Assembly (NCBI GenBank): GCA_029240815.1
Contig: JARDZO010000305.1
Location: 1 to 6,266 of the forward strand
Direction of reading: 5' to 3'
Source: Brevibacillus sp.
Lineage (GTDB): Bacteria > Bacillota > Bacilli > Brevibacillales > Brevibacillaceae
DNA: 6,266 nucleotides
Positions within the stretch are counted from its first letter, which is position 1; each line of letters begins with the position of its first letter. Under the pieces are notes generated by a model. The model was not told where the DNA came from. It searched no databases and saw only the letters and a list, made by a program, of their open reading frames with translations. Below, piece after piece: positions 1 to 5,640 of this stretch. The translations under genes were made by a program, and so were the position numbers.

Positions 1-1
1 T

Positions 2-206
2 CGCTGCTCCTCTCAACTTCCTGCTCTCAAAACGTTGTACGGATGGCTAAAAGAAGTAGATTCCATTGCCATTCAAACGATGGTAAGAAACTTGGCCGAG
101 CGGAACCGTCCATGATCGCGATATCAATGCCAGCAGGAATATCGAGCAAGAAGGACTTCGATTGTTAGGGATCACCCCCCACTTCAAGCGAACACGAGTG
201 AGCTAA
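2..206 (+). pseudogene. tnpB: Internally deleted tnpB (IS200/IS605-type transposon nuclease) remnant
   Basis: Two pieces of a TnpB-like protein are readable in two different frames. The frame starting at base 2 gives a stretch including ALKTLYGWLKEVDSIAIQ up to about base 100, which looks like the N-terminal part of TnpB (LKEVDS..LQ..L..L is common there). From about base 102 the next frame reads GTVHDRDINASRNI and continues through EGLRLLGIT to a TAA at 204-206. HDRDINA is the RuvC-III motif near the C-terminus of TnpB and carries its last catalytic Asp. The RuvC-I and RuvC-II motifs and most of the zinc-finger cysteines, which should lie between, are absent, and the frame shifts by one at the join. 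The simplest reading is a large internal deletion with its junction near 95-104. The product cannot be functional. The 5' end lies outside the window, so the left end of the element is not seen. Confidence 0.8.
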
Positions 207-214
207 GTGGTGGG
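175..214 (+). mobile_element. Hairpin at the probable right end of the IS200/IS605-type remnant
   Basis: Bases 175-184 (CCCCCACTT-type arm) pair with 205-214 (AAGTGGTGGG) with one mismatch, leaving a 20-base loop; the TnpB stop codon lies at the base of the right arm. IS200/IS605 elements carry imperfect hairpins at their ends, and in TnpB elements the 3' end of the gene plus the right end encodes the omega (guide) RNA scaffold. The position directly after tnpB fits this. The exact element border is not certain; it probably lies between the hairpin and the stop codon of the binding-protein gene at 220-222. Whether any omega RNA is still made is unknown. Confidence 0.5.
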
Positions 215-219
215 AGCGT

Positions 220-1767
220 TCATTTTTTCACCACTTTACGCAAGTCCCAGATATAGGTTGGCTGGACCTCAACGCCCTCTACGTTTTTCCTCACGCCGAC
301 ATACCCTACATCCTCGTGAAGCGAAATCCACGGCGCCTCTTCCTTGATCAGTTTGAGCGCTTCGGCGTACGATTTTTGGCGTTCTTCCGGCTTGGTCTGT
401 GCTGCGCCAGCTTTGATCCATTCGTCGACCTTTGGATTCGCGTAGTGGGAGTAGTTCGTTGCACTCGTAGACAGTAGACCGTCACTTAGAACGGAATCCG
501 CATCTCCTGTGGAAGCAGAAGCACCACGGACGAACAATTCATAAGTCGATGGATCTTTCAACGTTTCCAAATACGATCCCAACTCGAGAATCTTCAGCTC
601 CACATTCAGCCCAACTTTTTGCAAGTTGTTTTGGACGAATTCCGCAGCCGGACGGTCCTGAATGACGTTTGCAGCCAGGATCAATCGAAATTTCGTTCCT
701 TCCTTGACTCCCGCTTCCTGCAGAAGCTGCTTTGCCTTCTCCGCATCATACGCATAGGCCCCCACATCGTTGTAGCCAAACGTTTGAGCTGCCACGGATG
801 CTGTCGCCAGTTTGACCCGTCCTTCGTAAAGCTTGTTGACCAAGGTCTCCCGGTCGATGGCGTAGTTTAACGCCTGGCGTACCTTCACCTGGTCAAATGG
901 TGCAACGGTGGTGTTGATTCCGACGTACAGCACCCGATTCGTCGGTCTGGACACAACCTGCACTTCCTCATTCGATTTCAATCGCTCGAATTCCGAAGCT
1001 GGTACTTTTTCGATCACGTCTGCCTCGCCTGTCTCCAGCATGATGACGCGTGCCGCATTTTCTGGAACGGGTTTGAAGGTTACAGATTTCACCCCTGGCT
1101 TCCCACCCCAATACTGCGGATTAGCCTCCAGTACGACCTGGTTCCCGGGAGTCCATTCCTTAAACTTGAACGGACCTGTTCCTACGGGGTTTTTTGCGAT
1201 TCCTTGCTCATTTTCTTTGATCGACTTGGGACTGAGGATCCCGCTCGCCGTGACCGCCAAATTATTTAAAAAGGGTCCTTGCGGGGTGTTCAAATGAAAG
1301 ACAACCTCTGCGTCGCCATTTGTGGTAATCTTGTCGATGAATTGGCCCACCAGCACACGTCTGCTCAGCTTCTTCCCTTTATCCGCCAAACGCTCGAAAT
1401 TCGTTTTCACTGCTTCTGCATTAAACGGGGTCCCATCCTGGAAGGTCACGCCCTGCCTGAGCTTAAACGTCCAGGTTTTCCCGTCCTCGGACACCGCCCA
1501 GCTCTCGGCCAAGCGCGGAACGATCTCCATTTTGTCATTGAAGGCAACGAGCGTATCTAGAATCTGATAGTTAATCAGGCTGGAAATCGTGTCTGTCGCA
1601 TTATGCGGGTCCAAGCTTACCGGATCCCCTGTCAACCCCACGATCAGATCCTTTGCTTCCACTTCTGCTCCCGGAGAAGAGGTCTCGCTTGAGCCACAAG
1701 CTGATACAAGCAGAGAGAAAGCCAATACAATAGGACCTGCCCATTTGCCAATCCGCTTTCGTTTCAT
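220..1767 (-). CDS. ABC transporter substrate-binding lipoprotein, SBP_bac_5 family (GsiB/DppA-like)
   Basis: This 515-residue protein is an extracellular binding protein that would deliver a peptide-like or small organic ligand to an ABC importer. The N-terminus has a basic n-region (KRKR), a hydrophobic core and the lipobox VSAC, placing the lipidated Cys at residue 24, so the mature protein is anchored to the outer face of the membrane. The family 5 signature lies around residues 85-125 (LAESW...GKTWTF.LR.GVTFQDG.PFNAEAV). Later family landmarks are NPVGTGPF (193-200), VRQALNYAIDRE (296-307) and ASTGDAD (418-424). The last, with the overall pattern, resembles the glutathione-binding GsiB branch, but binding-protein specificity is not reliable from sequence. 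The ATG at 1767 has a GGGGG-rich ribosome site about 10 bases upstream; an ATG slightly upstream runs into a stop at once. It follows the RraA-like gene by 33 bases and should share its sigma-54 promoter. No permease or ATPase genes are in the window, and IS debris begins at its stop codon. The gene itself looks complete, ending in a basic tail (RKVVKK). Confidence 0.93.
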   Translation of the reverse strand: MKRKRIGKWAGPIVLAFSLLVSACGSSETSSPGAEVEAKDLIVGLTGDPVSLDPHNATDTISSLINYQILDTLVAFNDKMEIVPRLAESWAVSEDGKTWTFKLRQGVTFQDGTPFNAEAVKTNFERLADKGKKLSRRVLVGQFIDKITTNGDAEVVFHLNTPQGPFLNNLAVTASGILSPKSIKENEQGIAKNPVGTGPFKFKEWTPGNQVVLEANPQYWGGKPGVKSVTFKPVPENAARVIMLETGEADVIEKVPASEFERLKSNEEVQVVSRPTNRVLYVGINTTVAPFDQVKVRQALNYAIDRETLVNKLYEGRVKLATASVAAQTFGYNDVGAYAYDAEKAKQLLQEAGVKEGTKFRLILAANVIQDRPAAEFVQNNLQKVGLNVELKILELGSYLETLKDPSTYELFVRGASASTGDADSVLSDGLLSTSATNYSHYANPKVDEWIKAGAAQTKPEERQKSYAEALKLIKEEAPWISLHEDVGYVGVRKNVEGVEVQPTYIWDLRKVVKK

Positions 1768-1800
1768 CTCATGATTTCCCCCTATTATCTTGGAATGATC

Positions 1801-2436
1801 TCAAGTCCGCGTCACACGGGATTCAAAAAGCCTGTCATACCCACGCTCTGTACGCATCTGCAATTCCTTCTGTTGTTTTTCCAAGGCTTTCTCCCCGAAC
1901 TCTTTTGCCTGATCGGGATTTACGACAAACACGCCGTCATCATCGGCTACGATCAAATCTCCAGGATGGATAGCCACTCCACAAATGCTCACAGTCGTAT
2001 TGACCTCTCCCTCGATTCCCAGCGTACGGGTCGTGAGTGCACTCACCCCTAGAGAAAAGACAGGGAAACCTAATTCCATAATCGGGCGGACATCTGTCAC
2101 GCACCCGGAAATGATGACGCCCGCAACTTTTTTCGTTACCGCCGCATACGTCATAAATTCTCCCCAGCATGCGCGCTTCTCATCGCCGGACATATCGATA
2201 ACGAGAACGTCCCCTGGCTCTACAAGGTCCAAAGCGTGACGAATCGCCGTCGCATCGATATGCGGAATCCGCACCGTCACGGCATTGCCCACCAGACGAA
2301 TGGGTCGAAATAACGGCGAAAGTCCATTCAGAAAACCAAAATCCGTGAAATGCCCGATGGTCGATGGACTGACCGTTTCGTAAAGATCAAGAATCTCTTG
2401 CGTTACTCCCTGTACTCTTGGTTTTACAGTAAACAA
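1801..2436 (-). CDS. RraA-family protein (HMG/CHA aldolase-like fold), 211 aa
   Basis: The protein belongs to the RraA / 4-hydroxy-4-methyl-2-oxoglutarate aldolase family, whose members include metal-dependent pyruvate aldolases, oxaloacetate decarboxylases and, in E. coli, an inhibitor of RNase E. Visible landmarks, numbered from the start chosen here, are GNAVTV (50-55), LVEPGDVLVID (71-81), WGEFMTYAA (91-99), VAGVIISGCVTD (104-115), ELGFPVFSLGVS (121-132) and PGDLIVADDDGV (158-169). The usual GxVRD motif reads GCVTD: the metal-binding Asp is kept (D115) but the Arg that contacts the substrate carboxylate is Thr114. Classical aldolase activity is therefore doubtful. The start is TTG at 2436-2434, six bases after AAGGGGGAG. 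The reading frame can be extended to another TTG at 2472, but that codon overlaps the sigma-54 promoter and has no ribosome site. It is the first gene of an operon with the binding lipoprotein, so a metabolic role on the imported compound is more likely than RNase regulation; this is inference. Confidence 0.88.
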   Translation of the reverse strand: MFTVKPRVQGVTQEILDLYETVSPSTIGHFTDFGFLNGLSPLFRPIRLVGNAVTVRIPHIDATAIRHALDLVEPGDVLVIDMSGDEKRACWGEFMTYAAVTKKVAGVIISGCVTDVRPIMELGFPVFSLGVSALTTRTLGIEGEVNTTVSICGVAIHPGDLIVADDDGVFVVNPDQAKEFGEKALEKQQKELQMRTERGYDRLFESRVTRT

Positions 2437-2442
2437 GATAAG

Positions 2443-2451
2443 CTCCCCCTT
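2443..2451 (-). promoter_or_regulatory. Ribosome binding site fixing the RraA-like start
   Basis: On the minus strand AAGGGGGAG is followed by six bases (CTTATC) and then TTG at 2436-2434. This strong, well-spaced site supports the internal TTG rather than the upstream TTG at 2472 as the start codon. Confidence 0.8.
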
Positions 2452-2472
2452 TCGTTTGCTAGAATCAATCAA

Positions 2473-2488
2473 TGCAACAAATGTGCCA
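2473..2488 (-). promoter_or_regulatory. Sigma-54 (-24/-12) promoter of the RraA-like/binding-protein operon
   Basis: The minus strand reads TGGCAC-ATTTG-TTGCA, an essentially perfect match to the sigma-54 consensus TGGCAC-N5-TTGCA. The invariant GG (2487-2486) and GC (2475-2474) have the required ten bases between them. The predicted transcription start is near 2462, giving a 5' leader of about 26 bases that contains the ribosome site above. The neighbouring divergent gene encodes a sigma-54 activator, which independently supports this call. Confidence 0.9.
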
Positions 2489-2542
2489 ATAGTATAAATA
2501 TTCTAAATATATTATTTACACCCCATTACGCCGCTGGATTCC

Positions 2543-2558
2543 GTTCCAAATTTGAAAC
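2543..2558. promoter_or_regulatory. Dyad, candidate upstream activator site for the sigma-54 activator
   Basis: GTTCCAAATTTGAAAC is a 16-bp inverted repeat with one mismatched pair (GTTyCAAA/TTTGrAAC), centred between 2550 and 2551. Its centre is about 88 bases upstream of the predicted sigma-54 start point, inside the usual range for enhancer sites bound by Fis-type helix-turn-helix activators. It is separated from the promoter by a very AT-rich stretch (2491-2518, 26 of 28 bases A or T) that could favour DNA bending. It is also about 74 bases upstream of the activator's own start codon, so it may serve autoregulation. Only one copy was noticed; many such activators use two or more sites. 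Confidence 0.5.
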
Positions 2559-2572
2559 AAACGTACTAAAAT
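2544..2572 (+). promoter_or_regulatory. Possible sigma-A promoter of the sigma-54 activator gene
   Basis: TTCCAA (2544-2549) and TAAAAT (2567-2572) are separated by 17 bases. The -10 box matches TATAAT at five of six positions; the -35 box matches only three of six. If real, the -35 box lies within the dyad at 2543-2558, so the activator bound there would block its own promoter. This is a weak call. Confidence 0.3.
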
Positions 2573-2624
2573 AGGAACCATCAGATATTCGCGACTGCCA
2601 CTTCTCCTACCAGGAGGGAACAGC

Positions 2625-4568
2625 ATGACTACCAAGATAGCAATAGTGGGACAAGGAGATTTTATTAACCTGGCAAAGCATGTTACTGCCAAGATCGCCC
2701 ACAAACTGAATGTTCATTTGCAGTTGCTAGAAATCACTCAAGCAGATTCCCCGGTTTTGATTCCTTCCCTCTTGTCGCTAATCGAAAAAATTGACACAGA
2801 CATCATCGTCACTGGCCGTTTTATCGAAGGACTGCTCACTGACAAAACCAACATCCCTGTTATTCACCTGCATTTGACTCCCTCAGACATTCTCTCTGCC
2901 GTCAACCAAGCCATTCCTTATTCGCGCAGGATCGCAATCGCGATGGCAGAGCTTGCGGATTTGCGATACGATTTTTCTACCTTGCAGGATCTCTTGAATA
3001 TCAGACTGGAATACATCAACTACACGACCCCACCTGAACTACAGCTCAAGATAAGGGAATTTTCCAAAAAAGGAGGCTCAGTCATCGGAACGGGACTTGC
3101 CGTCCGATATGCCCAGCAGTACGGCATGCACGGAACGCTTATCTATACCGAGAACAGCATTGTCGAGTCGATCGAGCGTGCTTTGGAAATCACTCATTTT
3201 AAAAGAGAAGAAGAAAAACGTAATCAAGCCTTCATGGCGATCATCAATTCCGTGCGCGACGGGATCATAGCGACAGGCAGCCACGACGAGATTACGATCG
3301 TCAACGACTCCGCCCGCCAGCTCCTCCAGCTCCCTGCTGAAAATCTTATAGGAAAAGATCTATCCTACGCTGTCTCTCATCTTTCCTTGCAAGAGCTTGC
3401 TCATGAGGACGGATTCCAGGACAAGATCATCAAATGCAAGCAAACCCGGCTGAATACGACCAAAACCGGAATCTATCAAAAGGATATCAAAATCGGCAAC
3501 GTGCTCACCTTTCAAGACATGACCCACATCCAAAATATCGAGCAGAAGTACCGGCTGGAGAATGAAGCGAAGGGGCAGGTGGCCCGAGCTCATTTTGCAG
3601 ATATTATCAGCGCCAATGCAGCTATGAGGCACACGCTGGAACACGCTAAAAAATTCTCGCTGACTGACTCCACGATCCTGATCATCGGAGAAACCGGTAC
3701 GGGAAAAGAATTGCTGGCCCAGAGCATCCACAACCATAGCCACCGAAAGTCGCAGCCATTTGTCGCCATCAATTGCGCAGCCTTACCAGAAACCCTGTTG
3801 GAGAGCCAGCTGTTTGGCTATGAGGACGGAGCCTTTACGGGCGCCTCCAAAAACGGGAAAAAGGGGCTTTTTGAAATCGCCCACAATGGTACCGTATTCC
3901 TGGATGAGATCAATTCCATTTCCCTGCATTTTCAGGCCCGGTTATTGCGTGTCTTGCAAGAAAAAGAAGTCGTGCGAGTCGGGGGAAACAAGGTCATTCC
4001 TATAAACATCCGGGTCCTTGCTGCCACCAATGAGGACTTGCTTTCCTTGGTGAAAAACAGCAAATTCCGGGCTGATCTCTACTACCGGCTGAACGTTCTG
4101 AAGCTGAGTATCCCTCCCCTGCGCGATCGCCTAGAGGATATCCCGCTTTTGACCAAGCAATTTTTGCTGCATCAAAATAAAGAGCTCTATCATCACATTG
4201 AACCGTGCATCGAAAAATTGTGTGCTGAATTGCAGAAGTATACATACCCGGGAAACATTCGCGAGCTCTACAATATTCTAGAGCGCTTCTCTATCTTGTG
4301 CGAGCCTGATAAGGTGCAAGATTTCGAGACCTGTAAGCAAATCGTCTGGGAATGCATGGAGGACCGCTCTACCGATTTCAAGAGCGATCAAAAGTTCGAA
4401 ATTGAACTCCAAGAAAGCTACCGAGAGAGTCTGATGGAAGCAGAAAGGATGATCATGACGAAGTACATCGACAAATACTATGGCGATAAGACCTTGCTCG
4501 CTTCCAAGCTGGGGATGGGACGGACGACATTCTACAGGAAGCTGAAGGAGTTAGGGATCTCGTACTGA
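2625..4568 (+). CDS. Sigma-54-dependent transcriptional activator with PrpR-type sensor domain
   Basis: This 647-residue enhancer-binding protein remodels sigma-54 RNA polymerase using ATP. Residues 1 to about 190 resemble the PrpR N-terminal sensor fold (IAIVGQG..; VTGRFIEGLL; IPVIHL; GGSVIGTGLAVRYAQQYG), the domain that in PrpR responds to 2-methylcitrate. Residues about 200-305 look like a PAS domain (AFMAIINSVRDGIIA...ITIVND.A..LL). The AAA+ domain has Walker A GETGTGKE (355-362), the sigma-54 contact loop GAFTGA (402-407), Walker B TVFLDE (423-428), AATN (466-469), the arginine-finger region FRADLYYRLNVL (481-492) and sensor II GNIREL (543-548). The C-terminus (about 604-643) is a Fis-type helix-turn-helix ending RTTFYRKLKELGI. 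All catalytic motifs are intact, so it should be a working activator. The ATG follows AGGAGG with a seven-base spacer. Its divergent neighbour operon has a clear sigma-54 promoter, making that operon its likely target. The ligand is unknown; a small carboxylate is a reasonable guess from the sensor family and the RraA-like target. Confidence 0.95.
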   Translation: MTTKIAIVGQGDFINLAKHVTAKIAHKLNVHLQLLEITQADSPVLIPSLLSLIEKIDTDIIVTGRFIEGLLTDKTNIPVIHLHLTPSDILSAVNQAIPYSRRIAIAMAELADLRYDFSTLQDLLNIRLEYINYTTPPELQLKIREFSKKGGSVIGTGLAVRYAQQYGMHGTLIYTENSIVESIERALEITHFKREEEKRNQAFMAIINSVRDGIIATGSHDEITIVNDSARQLLQLPAENLIGKDLSYAVSHLSLQELAHEDGFQDKIIKCKQTRLNTTKTGIYQKDIKIGNVLTFQDMTHIQNIEQKYRLENEAKGQVARAHFADIISANAAMRHTLEHAKKFSLTDSTILIIGETGTGKELLAQSIHNHSHRKSQPFVAINCAALPETLLESQLFGYEDGAFTGASKNGKKGLFEIAHNGTVFLDEINSISLHFQARLLRVLQEKEVVRVGGNKVIPINIRVLAATNEDLLSLVKNSKFRADLYYRLNVLKLSIPPLRDRLEDIPLLTKQFLLHQNKELYHHIEPCIEKLCAELQKYTYPGNIRELYNILERFSILCEPDKVQDFETCKQIVWECMEDRSTDFKSDQKFEIELQESYRESLMEAERMIMTKYIDKYYGDKTLLASKLGMGRTTFYRKLKELGISY

Positions 4569-4586
4569 TTGATAGAAGCAAGAAAA

Positions 4587-4628
4587 AAGCCAATCACTTC
4601 CGATTTGGAAGGATAGGCTTCTTTTTTT
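4587..4628. terminator. Bidirectional intrinsic terminator between convergent genes
   Basis: AAGCC (4587-4591) pairs with GGCTT (4616-4620) and TTCC (4598-4601) with GGAA (4607-4610) around a five-base loop, with a small internal bulge between. A T-run follows on the plus strand (4622-4628), and the A-run at 4583-4588 gives a T-run on the minus strand. It lies between the stop codons of the activator (4568) and the dehydrogenase (4653) and so can end transcription of both. Confidence 0.8.
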
Positions 4629-4652
4629 GCATGTGTGGATTTATTGGTTACA

Positions 4653-5405
4653 TTACAAAGCAGTCCATCCGCCATCTATCACTAATTCAGCGCCTGTCAT
4701 AAAGCGTGATTCATCGGATGCCAGGAAAATAGCTCCATAGGCGATATCTTCTGGTTCACCAAAGTACGGAAGCTGTGTGTACGTTTGATAGTACGGTATC
4801 GCTCCCCCTTCTTCCATCGACGGTAATGTCATCGGTGTGACAACGATACCCGGGTGCAAGGAGTTGACGCGAATTCTGTCTTTTCCATACTCGACAGCAG
4901 CCGATTTGGAAAGCACACGCAGTGCTCCTTTGGCAGCCGTATACGGGCTAGTACCCGCCATCCCCACAATGCCGCCAATCGAAGAAATGTTGATGATCGA
5001 GCCTCCGCCCGCTTTTTTCATTTCCGGGATCACATACTTCATCCCGATCACACAACCATTTAAGTTGATATCCATCACCTTGTTCCATTCAGCCATCTCC
5101 ATATTGGCTATGGTTTTCGGTGAAGATACACCTGCATTGTTCACCAGAACGTCCACTTTTCCGTATAGACTTACCGCTTCGGCTATCACGGATTTCCATT
5201 CCTCTTCCGAAGTCACATTATGTTTAATGGCAACGGCCTCGCCGCCCTTTTCTTTCATTTCCTGTACCACTTGGTTCAATGATTCCACCTGAACATCTGT
5301 AGCGATTACCTTTGCTCCTTCTTTCGCAAATAGCTTTGCTTCTGCAGCACCCATCCCCATTGCAGCACCAGTAATAATCGCTACTTTTCCGCTTAAACGA
5401 CCCAT
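4653..5405 (-). CDS. Classical short-chain dehydrogenase/reductase (SDR), 250 aa
   Basis: A cytosolic NAD(P)-dependent oxidoreductase of the classical SDR family, of standard length. The cofactor motif TGAAMGMG is at 12-19, NNAG at 89-92, and the catalytic tetrad is Asn114 (DIN), Ser142 (NISS), Tyr155 and Lys159 (YTAAK); the PG motif is at 185-186. An Asp at residue 37, at the end of the second beta strand, indicates NAD(H) rather than NADP(H). The MGRLSGKVAIITG start and the IDGGWTA end are typical of a broad group containing 3-alpha/20-beta-hydroxysteroid and cyclic-alcohol dehydrogenases, as well as many proteins labelled glucose 1-dehydrogenase; the substrate cannot be assigned. The ATG at 5405 matches the family N-terminus and has AAAGGA ten bases upstream. 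The frame stays open to a GTG at 5540, but that extension does not resemble SDR sequence and overlaps the promoter region. A divergent TetR gene next door and a palindrome between them suggest the enzyme is induced by its substrate or a related toxic compound. Confidence 0.94.
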   Translation of the reverse strand: MGRLSGKVAIITGAAMGMGAAEAKLFAKEGAKVIATDVQVESLNQVVQEMKEKGGEAVAIKHNVTSEEEWKSVIAEAVSLYGKVDVLVNNAGVSSPKTIANMEMAEWNKVMDINLNGCVIGMKYVIPEMKKAGGGSIINISSIGGIVGMAGTSPYTAAKGALRVLSKSAAVEYGKDRIRVNSLHPGIVVTPMTLPSMEEGGAIPYYQTYTQLPYFGEPEDIAYGAIFLASDESRFMTGAELVIDGGWTAL

Positions 5406-5495
5406 ATTCAACCAATCCTTTCTAAAGGAGAATGATTCGGCTAGTAAAATCATGCAACAACAATCAACATGACATCGCGAGTACTTGACAATTCG

Positions 5496-5524
5496 TTGTT
5501 TTATCAACACCGTGTTGCTAATAT
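5496..5524 (+). promoter_or_regulatory. Possible sigma-A promoter of the tetR gene
   Basis: TTGTTT (5496-5501) and TAATAT (5519-5524) are spaced by 17 bases, with the operator palindrome occupying the spacer. An overlapping TATAAT at 5522-5527 is a better -10 box but has a poorer -35 partner. Exact box choice is uncertain. Confidence 0.35.
5501..5521. promoter_or_regulatory. Palindromic operator, probable TetR-family repressor site
   Basis: The 21-bp inverted repeat reads TTA-n-CAACAC, a central C at 5511, then GTGTTG-n-TAA, with only one mismatched pair (5504/5518). Size and symmetry fit a TetR-family operator. It lies between the dehydrogenase and tetR genes and overlaps candidate promoters for both: it covers the predicted transcription start of the minus-strand gene and fills the -35/-10 spacer of the plus-strand gene. 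Confidence 0.72.
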
Positions 5525-5525
5525 A

Positions 5526-5553
5526 ATTATAACAAGCCACTAGAAACGGGCAA
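5526..5553 (-). promoter_or_regulatory. Probable sigma-A promoter of the dehydrogenase gene
   Basis: On the minus strand TTGCCC (5553-5548) and a perfect TATAAT (5531-5526) are 16 bases apart. Predicted transcription would start near 5519, inside the palindrome at 5501-5521, leaving a leader of roughly 115 bases before the ATG at 5405. Confidence 0.5.
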
Positions 5554-5627
5554 CCAACACAACTCTTGGATTCGTCGCTTTATCGTCAATCCGTTGCATC
5601 GTGTCGTCAAAACGAGAAAAGTAATAC

Positions 5628-5633
5628 AAGGAG
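5628..5633 (+). promoter_or_regulatory. Ribosome binding site of tetR
   Basis: AAGGAG is followed by seven bases and then the ATG at 5641. This selects the 204-residue form over an upstream TTG at 5566, which has no ribosome site and would add 25 residues unlike any TetR N-terminus. Confidence 0.75.
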
Positions 5634-5640
5634 AGTAAAA

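Noticed and set aside
175..228. Hairpin plus T-run as an intrinsic terminator
   Set aside because: For the minus-strand binding-protein gene there is no T-run after the stem. On the plus strand the T-run starts eight bases after the stem and lies inside the opposing gene, so a transposon end is the better reading.
619..1560. Several plus-strand open frames across the binding-protein gene
   Set aside because: They are antisense shadows of a clearly coding minus-strand gene and show no recognisable domain; the same holds for minor frames opposite the activator, dehydrogenase and TetR genes.
2437..2472. Longer RraA-like reading frame starting at TTG 2472
   Set aside because: The codon lies at the edge of the sigma-54 promoter, upstream of the predicted transcript start, and has no ribosome site; the TTG at 2436 has a strong one.
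4598..4610. TTCC-N5-GGAA as a second site resembling the intergenic dyad
   Set aside because: It is the upper stem of the terminator, with different half-site sequence and spacing.
5485..5490. Perfect TTGACA as a -35 box on the plus strand
   Set aside because: No usable -10 box lies 16-18 bases downstream; the TATAAT at 5522 is 31 bases away.
5406..5540. N-terminal extension of the dehydrogenase to GTG 5540
   Set aside because: The 45 extra residues do not look like SDR sequence and the stretch carries the promoter and operator; MGRLSGKVAIITG at 5405 matches the family N-terminus.
5572..5609. Three TCGTC copies in the tetR leader
   Set aside because: Short, irregularly spaced and not palindromic; likely chance.
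5566..5640. N-terminal extension of TetR to TTG 5566
   Set aside because: No ribosome site, and the ATG at 5641 has AAGGAG at proper spacing.
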